A stretch of DNA of 30,049 nucleotides from Byssothecium circinans (Eukaryota > Ascomycota > Dothideomycetes > Pleosporales > Massarinaceae), in assembly GCA_010015675.1 (NCBI GenBank), contig ML976983.1, positions 930,203 to 960,251 on the forward strand, written 5' to 3'. Position numbers and translations under genes: made by a program. This document shows positions 22,994-30,049 of this stretch, in pieces (position 1 is the stretch's first letter; every line of letters starts with the position of its first letter). The notes beneath the pieces are model-generated. The model did not search any database, was not told where the DNA came from, and saw nothing but the letters and a program-made list of their open reading frames with translations.

Positions 22994-23740
22994 GAGAAAG
23001 TTTAAGGATCTAATACTAAGATAGCTAGTAATAAAATTATATATAAAGATTTATAATACCTACGTCTTATTAGAAGCAGATGAACGCCTTAATAATGCTA
23101 GCTAGGAGGATAGCTAACCCACACTAGCCGCAAGGCTATAAGGTAGCAAATTCTTTTTAGAGAGGTTAACTAAAGGTTATAGCTAAGGTTAAGTAAGGAT
23201 TATAAGGCTGTAAGGCTAAAGTTAGCCCACCCGCTAAGACTCTGCATAGCTATAGGCCTAGTAGTTATTATAAATAAATTACATTATAATAATTATGTAG
23301 ATGCGGGTTGTTTTATACTAGCTAAAATTAGTAGTTAGTTTGATTAAAAGTACTAACTAGAGTAGTAGCTTTGCATAAATTTAGTACGTGATAGTAGGTA
23401 TAAGGCTAATAAGAATTTTTTAGTATTATAGTAAAGTTCTAAAGCTTAATAAGACCATTTATAAGTATTATAGAGTAGTAAGAGCTTAATAGTAGTGCTA
23501 TAGAAAAAGAACTCTATTATGCTATTAAAGAAGGCTCTTTATAAATTAGATACAAATATGATAATACAAACGTAATTTATAGGTAAGAGGCGCCCTAGAT
23601 CTTTAAAAATAGCTACAGTACATTATTTATACATAGTTTTAGTGAAGCTCAACATGTGCGCAGAGTTATAGCCGCTTAAAGTCAAAGTACCCCTTATATT
23701 TTGCGGTATAGTAGGTTTTGCGTGACCTAGGGATAGACGT
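22994..23740. other. Unassigned RIP-altered stretch between two transposons
   Basis: No terminal repeats or known domain were seen. On the plus strand, about 23215-23730 can be read in one frame with mostly RIP-type stops (fragments such as GLVVIINKLHYNNYVDAGCF and VPLIFCGIVGFA). It may therefore be a decayed coding sequence, but I do not recognise it. It could equally be a fragment of an older element. Confidence 0.4.
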
Positions 23741-23776
23741 TACTATATCTATGCGCGTAACGCCTAGATTCGCGTA
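23741..23776 (+). repeat. Left TIR (with TA) of the two-transposase unit
   Basis: The 36 bases begin TACTATATCTATGCGCGTAA. Compared with the inverse of 27927-27962, every difference is a transition in the RIP direction (C to T or G to A on this side). The first TA is the target duplication. Confidence 0.88.
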
Positions 23777-23895
23777 ACGCCCTACCTAATACCATCTCTA
23801 GCATCCTAAAGATGAGGCTGTAGAGCTACCTATAATAGCTATTATTATGAGATTTTGTAGTAGAGTAGTAAATAGAGGTATGTAATTAATTTATA

Positions 23896-25755
23896 CTATT
23901 TAAATTTACTTAGAAGCTTAACGTTATAGCTACGCTATGTAGTCTTAAGTAGAACTACTAATATAGTACCTAAGGCCTTCTTAGTAGCTATAGTACTAAC
24001 TACATGTTTCTAACGCTTTCTACTCTATAGAGATAGCTGCGCGGCCTTTCTCTTACCCTTTTAGGAAGATTGTAGAGCTTTTATAGCATTAGCTGCCTCC
24101 TTCTAGCGAGCGCGCTCTGCTGCCTTCTTAGCCCTCTTCTTCTCTCTTACCTTTTTAGCCTCCTCTCACGTAGCATGCTTTTCCTGCTAGATCTTCTCCT
24201 TATATAACTTAGCTGCCTTCTTTAGCTTTGCTATCTCTACTTTTTAAAGCTGCTGCTCCTTCTCCTCTTATTCCTTAACTAATTAATGAACATGTGCCTT
24301 CCTTACTTTTCTTAGTAACTAGAAGACTACTCTACTATAGTACTCTTTACGCTATTAAAGATCTAGAGCTTTACCCTTCTTCTTACACTTCTTTTTAATA
24401 GATAGCGCCTGCTTAACTCTATCTAACTTATAGTAGAGTAGCTTATTTTAAATAGATAGATAGTAGAGTAATTAATAAAGCTTCTATATATCTTTACTAC
24501 TCTAATCCTTTACTATAGAGCGTATAAGCCTATCTATCTTTCTCTAGTTATGATTACTAAGTCCTAATAAAAAGCTATCTCCTAATTTCTAATCCTAGGC
24601 GAACCTTTTAAGGATAGGATTAGGATTAAGAGGTAATATACCTATTACTTTAAAAGAGCTAAAGATAGTTAATTCCTTAAAGGAGGCCTTCCACGCATTC
24701 TAGAATAAGGGGAAGAAGTCGCCTTTAGTAATAGAAACTAGGCCCTAACTTCTATTAAGGTAGCTTGATAGTTCTGCTAAGTAGGCTATTAATAGAGGCT
24801 TAAACATTACAATGTTAAGTAGCTAAAGTGTATAAGTTAAATAAAGAGGTAGGATAGTAAGTAGAATCCTATTTTAATTATAATAGTTAATAAAGTCTAT
24901 AGTAATATAGGAGCTATAGCTATCTAGGATTAAGAGTTAATATAATTATTAGGTCTTCTCTCTTATATAGTAATTAAATACCTATTTAAGCTAAGTAAGC
25001 CTAATATTATTATTCATCTAGCTAGAGGATAATAAGGTAATAAAGACTTTATAATATCCTGCCTTAATATCCTCTACCTAGCTTAATTAGATGCCCTTAT
25101 TAGCAGCCTCATAGATAAGGCTTAGTAGTAGAGCTAATCTATTAGCGTAGATACATGCTAGGAGTATAATCTACGCGTGATTACTATCCTAGAGTAATGC
25201 CCTAACCTCCTTCTTCTCCTACATTCACCTACTAAATACCCTTTTTAATCTGCTAATGATACTAATTAGGAAGCCTTTCTCATCTATATTATAGGTATGA
25301 CAAGGATCTATCTAATATTAATTAATCTTGCTATGTAGGAGCTAAAAATAGAGGTGATATTTATCCTCTAAATTAGCCTTATAGCGATTACTGTCTATGC
25401 CAACTACCTATTGCGAGATAAGATAAATGCTGTACTAGTTAATGAAGTGAGTAACCCAGCTCTCACTAACTACCTCTTTGGCTATTGTAGAGGCAAAATT
25501 TCGTATTATCTCTCTTATAGGTGGCATGTGTCTCTCTATGAGTCCTTTGATATATTGTATAAGCTCCTGCTCTTGTTGTGAGTTAAGCTTCTGCTAGTTA
25601 ATTGCCTTGGCTTTCTGAGGTGCCTGAGAGCCTTGGTGTCTTCGGCTGAGCGTAGAGCGATTAATACCGTATTTAGCTGCCATTTTCGTATATGAAAAAT
25701 CTTCTCCTGGTTCCAGCGATTCGATTTCTTCAATCGCAGCCTGGATCGGGTCCAT
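23896..25755 (-). pseudogene. Pogo/Fot1-type transposase, left unit, RIP-damaged, ~619 residues
   Basis: ATG at 25755 to stop at 23896 is 620 codons with no net frameshift. Residues 1-45 hold a psq-type helix-turn-helix (MDPIQAAIEEIE, then YGINRSTLSR), followed by a CENP-B-like DNA-binding part. DDE boxes are NIDEKGF (Asp158, Glu kept), LILDSYSSY (Asp278 kept) and LLNIVMF (Asp314 now Asn). The last 150 residues form a Lys/Glu/Ala-rich coiled coil ending LLSKFK. The first stop is codon 54 (25594-25596), a former Gln. The 5' 250 bp is nearly free of RIP, while the 3' two thirds is heavily hit. It is divergent from the plus-strand transposase, so it is not a simple inverted duplicate. Confidence 0.88.
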
Positions 25756-25909
25756 ATTGGTGGATTTGTCGCGTGTTGAAGTTAGGGTTGATTTCGGTGG
25801 GCGGGGCGTTACTGTGACTAATCAGGCAACGCACGTTCTCACCCCGCGCACGCTTTTCTGAAATCCACCACAAACTTCAGAAATCCATAACTCCACCACC
25901 ACACACGAT
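25756..25909. promoter_or_regulatory. Shared centre between two divergent transposases
   Basis: This 154-bp GC-normal stretch separates the two start codons and so should have held both 5' leaders and any promoters. It contains GGGCGGGGCGTTAC (partial TIR of the minus unit) running into GTGACTAATCAGGCAACG (partial TIR of the plus unit). No TATA box is evident. A promoter role is inferred from position only. Confidence 0.4.
25820..25852 (+). repeat. 33-bp inverted repeat, inner copy
   Basis: Beginning AATCAGGCAACGCACGTTCT, it matches the inverse of 27886-27918 at 32 of 33 positions (one G/C difference). It is the subterminal part of the plus unit's left TIR; the outer ~40 bases seen at the right end are missing or altered here. 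Confidence 0.9.
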
Positions 25910-27765
25910 ATGGATGAGGCGATTGCAGCAATTGAATCGCTGAAGCTCAGAGAAAAACCTAATTACACTTAGATTGCGAAAAAATACAACGTTAATCGCA
26001 CAACTCTGTCAAAACGCGCGCGCGGCGTTTAAGGCACCCGTGCAGATGCTAACTCTAAAATGCGACTCCTTAACCAAACCTAAGAACAACAGCTTATAAA
26101 ATATATTAATAAGCTCTGCGTACGAGGCCTACTACTAATGAAAGTTATAATATGAAATTTCGCGCACTAGATTAGTAGAAAAGAGCCTAGAAAATGCTAA
26201 GTAGATTACTTTCTTACACGGCATAATATTAAGCTTATAAATAAGTAGATAACTAGTATTAATACCTAGCGCCACAGAGCTAACTTCGCCTTTAAATATA
26301 AGCTGTATTTTTAGCTCCTACGTAATAAGATTACCTAGTACGACGTTAAGCCACAAAATATCTATAATATAGATAAAAAAGGCTTCCTTATTAGGGTGCT
26401 TAGTAGGATAAAGAGAGTCTTCTCCTACTAGCGATATAATAGTAGGGAGATTAAGCAAATAATATAGGATAGTAATAGGGAGTAGATAATAATTATTACA
26501 TGTATTTATGCTAATAGATTTACTCTTATATCTACCCTTATTTATTAAGCCGTTTCTAGAAACCTATAAGATTTATAGCTATAGGATTTTAATCCTATAA
26601 TCTACCGCACCTTCTTTACCTTATTACTAAGTAGATAGACTAATAATGAGCTAGGCCTAGCGTAGTTAAAGCTCATATTTAATAGGGAGATAAAAGTAAA
26701 AGCGCGTTAGTTATATCACCTTTTAATCCTAGATAGGTATAGCTTATACGTAATAATAGATTTTATTAAATACTCTTTACTATCTACCCCCTACACGCTA
26801 TCCATACGCTTCAACTACTTAACGTAGGTCTTTTTAAGCCTCTCTCCGCGGCGTACTCCTCTAAGCTAAGTGCCTTTATGTATAACTACTAGGGCATCTT
26901 ATTAATTACTAAAAGAGACTCTTTCTACCTCTTCTATCGCGCGTGGCACATAGCCTTTAAAGAAGTGATAATTCTAAGCGCTTTTAAAGCTATAGGACTA
27001 TTACTTTTTAATCCTAACATTATCCTTTAAAGATTTAATAAACGTGTAGAAGAAAGGCCCTCCTTAAGTAAAAGTAGCTTATTAGTACTCTTAGCTTTAG
27101 ATTAGAGAAAAATTAAGCGCTTACTATAGTAGGTAGTAGAGGATCTCTATAACTGCTATACGCGTTAACTCTCTTATACTATCCACGTGATCTCCGCCTA
27201 AAAGCAGATACTATAGCATGAAAATGAGCGTTTACGTAAGGCTCTACTTAATAAGAAGAAGTGCTATTAACGCAGTAAACCCCTACTACTTAAAGCGCTA
27301 AAGGATTAGTATAGTAGCGCCGTATTTTAGTCGCCTACGAAGGTTTAGGACGCCCATAAGAGGCAGGTATAAAAGGACGCTAACGAGGAGGCTCTATAGC
27401 TTTAAAAGTTAGAGCAGCAACGCCTTAAGGAGTAGAAGAAGTAGGAGAAGAAGGATCTATAGGAGGAGTACGCGCGACTATGGCTAGCGGCCAAAGAAAT
27501 CCACCTTTAATAGTAGTAGAGTAAGGCTATTAAGCGTGAGGAGGCGCGTATTATAAAATAGATTAAAAAATAACTCTACTAGGATCTACAGACCTCTAAA
27601 AAGGGTGCTAGGCGTCACGCAAAGGCTCCTTTACTACTCCCAGCACCTACTACTGCCCCTAAGGCTGTAGAGGTAGTTAAGATGGATATTAAAGATGTAG
27701 GGTCCTTGGTGCTGAAGGAAACGCGCACCCACAAAGTTCTCCCCCCACAACGCTATCGCACGTAA
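25910..27765 (+). pseudogene. Pogo/Fot1-type transposase, right unit, RIP-damaged and frameshifted
   Basis: ATG is at 25910 and the stop at 27763-27765. It has a psq-type helix-turn-helix (MDEAIAAIESLKL, then YNVNRTTLSKRARG) and a CENP-B-like part. DDE boxes are NIDKKGF (Asp155 kept, Glu now Lys), LILDRYSLY (Asp275 kept) and LLNVGLF at about 26812 (Asp now Asn). Near 26770 a short deletion shifts the frame between FIKY and the expected PPH..HTLQPLD box. The coiled-coil tail (27330-27560: LEQQRLKEQ, then KKQEKKDLQEEYARLWLAAKEIHL with stops) ends TRTHKVLPPQRYRT. The last ~80 bases have normal GC. It is inactive. Confidence 0.87.
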
Positions 27766-27885
27766 TTTATCGCTCCTAATCAAATTTTCAAGCTCTCTTA
27801 TTTACTCCTACAAAAAATTCGGCATCTGTAGCACCTATATCGCGCTGTAGAGCTTCATAAAGTGGGTGGCAGGCATCGTCAAAAC

Positions 27886-27918
27886 CGTGCGCGGGGTGAG
27901 AACGTGCGTTGGCTGATT
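27886..27918 (-). repeat. 33-bp inverted repeat, outer copy
   Basis: This is the inverse of 25820-25852 with one mismatch. It lies just inside the right TIR and is free of RIP changes. Confidence 0.9.
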
Positions 27919-27926
27919 CAGCACGG

Positions 27927-27962
27927 TACGCGAATCCGGGCGTTACGCGCACGGACACGGTA
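27927..27962 (-). repeat. Right TIR (with TA) of the two-transposase unit
   Basis: Read inversely it begins TACCGTGTCCGTGCGCGTAA, which is the unmutated form of the left TIR at 23741-23776. The outer TA is at 27961-27962. It lies 65 bp from the end of the neighbouring gene. Confidence 0.88.
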
Positions 27963-28027
27963 CTCAACACTCGCACTGCCAACCGAAACCTGCCCTGGGC
28001 GGCATAAAGGCCTGGTAGGAAGCCAGT

Positions 28028-28546
28028 CTACTGCCGCCTTTTTTCATGTGTTCTTTTTCTACGCATCTTCTTCTCCTTAACTCGCCTCTCTTGAGTCTTA
28101 ACTATATCCACATTTATGCGTCCCAACCTGATCAAATATTCCCTCATGTCCTCAGGCGAAGTCTGAATGTGTTCCTCACGAATCCACGTGAGGTACTCCT
28201 CTATTCCTTCCGTAATCGCATCATTACTAAGGCCTTTAAATATTTCGCATGTTCGAGCAATTGCCAGCACTGCATCAGATGTGCAAAGTTTGAACAGGCC
28301 TTTCAGCTCGGCGTTCTTGGTCAAAATCTGGTCAAGATACATGCAGCCTTCAAGAACCTTGGCTTCAATGCTGGGGACCGAGGTGAGGTCCTTGTCATTT
28401 TCGAGCCAATGAACCACGCTAACGAAGTTGTACCATGACTGATTACAGCTTGTAAGTAAGTTATCGAAGCGCTCTTCAAGTTGGCATAACGCCAAGTCTG
28501 AAGGGTTCCCGCTGAGGGAATACTCACTTTTCCTACCACAATCCAT
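28028..28546 (-). CDS. Hypothetical helical protein, 172 residues, paralogue of the one at 29337-29717
   Basis: An uninterrupted intronless frame starts at ATG 28546 in GC-normal DNA. I do not recognise the family. The protein is predicted largely helical: an N-terminal ~100 residues with no signal peptide or membrane segment, then a strongly basic end (KTQERRVKEKKMRRKRTHEKRR) that could act as a nuclear signal or bind nucleic acid. Residues about 60-126 align without gaps to the neighbouring gene, sharing S.EA, YLD/HLD, A.AR, G.S and G.E positions, about 19 of 67 identical. That conservation supports it being a real gene. Overlapping plus-strand frames have no such support. The two-transposase unit ends 65 bp past its stop. 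Confidence 0.65.
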   Translation of the reverse strand: MDCGRKSEYSLSGNPSDLALCQLEERFDNLLTSCNQSWYNFVSVVHWLENDKDLTSVPSIEAKVLEGCMYLDQILTKNAELKGLFKLCTSDAVLAIARTCEIFKGLSNDAITEGIEEYLTWIREEHIQTSPEDMREYLIRLGRINVDIVKTQERRVKEKKMRRKRTHEKRRQ

Positions 28547-29168
28547 AGTCGCTTTCTGGAAATGCTTTAGAAATTAAGCTGGAATTGAGCGGAGAGCTGA
28601 GTGTGATATTAGGTCTGAAGGTATGACTTCAAATGGCTGTTCTTGGACGGATGAGAGAATCGTGTAGTGGTGCATCTTATGTAGCTGTCGTTTCATAATG
28701 TATTGCGTTGTGCACTGTATTTAGCGCTCTTAACAGCTCCATGTGTATGCTTCAAATGACGACTACACAATGTTCTGCTTAGGTGCAGTTGCCTGTCCAC
28801 GGACCCGGGGTAGATCGGCTGGCATTGATTTCGAAAATTGCTGTTATGGAAAACAAAGGCGCGAAGCTACGAATCTGAACCCGATTGAACAAAATCGATA
28901 TGAAGAGGTCTTTACAACGCTTCTAGTTCTATTTCTATACTTCAGTCTTACAGGCAACAACACATCCGTACTTCAACTTGACACTTTCAATTGGAGTTTA
29001 TATTAAGTTATCAGCGCAAATATCACCGAACTAGTTGTTTGAGTAATGCTTGTTTGTACTTCACTATATCGAGGGGTAACACCAGCCTCAAATAACGCCC
29101 ATGAGGGAGGATCGACAATGCGTCGTCTCTTGGACATATGGCTTCCCTTTCAAGCCTCTTTCGTGATC
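28547..29168. other. Intergenic region with nothing convincing
   Basis: The GC-normal spacer holds the upstream region of the 172-residue gene and the downstream region of its paralogue. Plus-strand frames at 28743-29006 and from 29046 lack domain features or conservation and were not accepted. No RNA gene or repeat was seen. Confidence 0.5.
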
Positions 29169-29717
29169 CTAGCGTGCAAATCCATAGCAATTTCTATGTA
29201 TCGATGCACTCACTGGCCGACGATTAGTTCCAACATCCCGCTTGGCCTGCTCCTTATCCACCTCCAGCAGTGCGTTCCGTAGCTCCACAACCTGCTCCAC
29301 TCGCTGCCTATGGACCGTAGTATTATAGCGCCGCCTTCATGCGTCGTATGATTTCCGGTATGTGCTGAGCTTCGACTCCACCCCTTGCCTAACATCTTCG
29401 TCGCTCACGCCTTGGTCCATGCCACTCTGCCGGGCAAGTGCATATAGCGCACCCGGGGTAGCTTGCGCTAGGAATGTGTCAATGGAAGCGAGATTGGTGG
29501 CAGTAGCGTCAAGGTGTGTATAGACTGTCAAGGCCGCGGCTTCGAGTGAGACTGGCGTATTTGTTCGAGCCCCGTCCATGAGCACTGGCAGTGCTTGCTC
29601 ATAGTTACCCCATAATTTCCGGGTAGCTTTGATGTGAGAGACGAAAGTTTCATTGAGGTCATGTAGGGCTTGGCTTGCGGCGTTTTCCGTGGTGCTGTAT
29701 TTTGAGGAACAAGCCAT
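29169..29717 (-). pseudogene. Hypothetical helical protein, distant paralogue, with one in-frame TGA
   Basis: ATG 29717 opens a 126-residue frame (MACSSKYSTTENAASQALHD...) ending at TGA 29337-29339. Beyond that stop the same frame stays open for 55 more codons, reading RRRYNTTVHRQRVEQVVELR with a charged helix, to TAG at 29169-29171. Total length would be about 182, close to the 172-residue paralogue, which has its own charged tail at that place. I therefore suspect one nonsense mutation (CGA to TGA would suffice). Alternatively the true protein is 126 residues, or splicing removes the stop; a GTGAGT donor-like site occurs near 29216-29221. No signal peptide or membrane span is seen. Function is unknown. 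Confidence 0.55.
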
Positions 29718-29863
29718 GGTTAGTTTTTGGAGTTGCGGTTAAGGTTGATGTTCGTATGTTTTATGGTATAGGTGTTGTTAAGGAGGACAGAAGTAGTGGG
29801 GAAGTGACCAATATATGCATGGGTTACCGCGCGCTCTTAATCACCCAATCAGAGTTGGCAACA

Positions 29864-29879
29864 ATCAAGTCGACTTGAT
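29864..29879. repeat. 16-bp perfect palindrome
   Basis: ATCAAGTCGACTTGAT is its own inverse complement. It opens the cluster of ACTTGATTG-type inverted repeats that follows. Confidence 0.9.
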
Positions 29880-29882
29880 AAC

Positions 29883-29923
29883 TTGACTTGATTGACTTGA
29901 TTGTATCAAGTCAATCAAGTCAA
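29883..29923. repeat. Long hairpin: 19-bp arms, 3-base loop
   Basis: The left arm (29883-29901, TTGACTTGATTGACTTGAT) and right arm (29905-29923) are perfect inverse complements separated by TGT. Each arm is itself a tandem of a ~9-10 base GACTTGATT unit. It would form a very stable stem-loop or cruciform. Confidence 0.92.
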
Positions 29924-30049
29924 TCAGGGAGGCGAAATTTAGCAAGTCAATCAAGCAAATCCTGCCGACTTGATTGACTTGATTGATAGACTTGAATCCC
30001 TAGGATCTTAGGGGTTTATCGTAGAATACTGGATCCTTAGAGTATAAGG

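Larger units (their letters stand above)
23743..27960. mobile_element. 4.2 kb TIR-bounded unit with two divergent pogo-type transposases
   Basis: One pair of long inverted repeats, each beside TA, bounds a segment with two different transposase pseudogenes transcribed away from a shared ~154-bp centre. The left half is strongly RIP-altered. The centre (about 25480-25960) and right end (about 27690-27960) keep normal GC. The centre also contains a 33-bp inverted match to the right end (25820-25852 with 27886-27918), so the plus-strand half carries remains of its own left TIR. It is either a fusion of two related elements or two abutting insertions that lost their inner tips. Confidence 0.75.
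29860..29993. mobile_element. Probable terminal/subterminal repeat cluster of another transposon
   Basis: About 130 bp carries many copies of CAATCAAGTC/GACTTGATTG in both orientations (29863-29926, 29944-29955, 29970-29993). After it the sequence becomes AT-rich again with RIP-like TAG/TAA (from about 29995). Clustered short inverted motifs at a sharp composition change suggest the edge of a transposon, for example hAT-like subterminal repeats. No transposase is within the window, so the class is a guess. Confidence 0.45.

Noticed and set aside
25536..25733. Minus-strand 65-residue open frame
   Set aside because: It is a shifted-frame shadow of the start of the minus-strand transposase (23896-25755), whose helix-turn-helix is read in the other frame.
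23741..27962. The divergent transposases as an inverted duplication of one gene
   Set aside because: Their N-terminal helix-turn-helix sequences and tails differ far beyond what RIP transitions can explain.
27788..28080. Open frames on both strands over the right TIR (27788-27982 minus, 27862-28080 plus)
   Set aside because: They run through the 33-bp inverted repeat and TIR of the transposon and out into flanking DNA; no domain or conservation supports them.
28046..28539. Overlapping frames at 28046-28438 plus, 28167-28412 plus and 28321-28539 minus
   Set aside because: They are shadows of the 172-residue minus-strand gene, which alone has a paralogue next door.
28743..29282. Plus-strand frames at 28743-29006 and 29046-29282
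   Set aside because: They have no recognisable motif and no paralogue, and the second overlaps the tail of the minus-strand paralogue. They are chance frames in GC-normal DNA.
29210..29878. Frames at 29210-29395 minus and 29675-29878 plus
   Set aside because: The first overlaps the body of the paralogue in another frame. The second crosses its start codon and upstream region and ends in the repeat cluster.

Overview
The window is nuclear DNA of a filamentous ascomycete (Pezizomycotina); I cannot name the species. From 1 to about 27,700 it is AT-rich, transposon-packed DNA carrying the marks of repeat-induced point mutation (RIP). Nearly every old reading frame is littered with TAG/TAA exactly where Gln, Arg or Trp codons are expected. 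Differences between repeat copies are almost all C/T or G/A. Glycine, Asp/Glu and His/Cys motif residues are changed in the RIP direction. No long open frame survives there, so genes had to be read through the stops. From about 27,700 the base composition becomes normal.

Layout, left to right. (1) 82-13569 is the wreck of one large gene: a HET-NACHT-WD40 protein, the fungal NOD-like (HET-E/HET-D/HNWD-type) allorecognition receptor family. It survives as three blocks, 82-1877, 9713-11356 and 13369-13569, separated by TA-flanked terminal-inverted-repeat (TIR) transposons. A third such element ends at 79, inside the HET domain, so the N-terminus lies outside the window. (2) The element at 1880-9710 is a ~1.07 kb non-autonomous TIR element carrying a nested minus-strand Gypsy chromovirus (2245-8999; 462-bp LTRs, perfect AGAGG target duplication). 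The element at 11359-13366 is a second copy of the ~1.07 kb family, containing an assembly gap and the end of another nested insertion. (3) 13686-22991 is a ~1.86 kb pogo/Fot1-type transposon split by a plus-strand Gypsy chromovirus (14788-22228; 454-bp LTRs). Its TIRs resemble those of the ~1.07 kb family, so it is a plausible source of their transposase. (4) 22994-23740 is RIP-altered DNA I could not assign. (5) 23743-27960 is one TIR-bounded unit with two different, divergent (head-to-head) pogo-type transposase pseudogenes; its centre and right end largely escaped RIP. (6) 27963-30049 is ordinary DNA with two distantly paralogous, minus-strand small genes of unknown function. The second is interrupted by one stop codon. 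The window ends in a dense inverted-repeat cluster (ACTTGATTG motifs) that probably starts another transposon.

The region reads as a burial history: a self/non-self receptor gene was inserted into by pogo-type elements, those were inserted into by Gypsy elements, and the pile was mutated by RIP. Nothing left of 27,700 is likely to make a functional protein. All domain calls were made by eye from translated motifs; no database search was possible.
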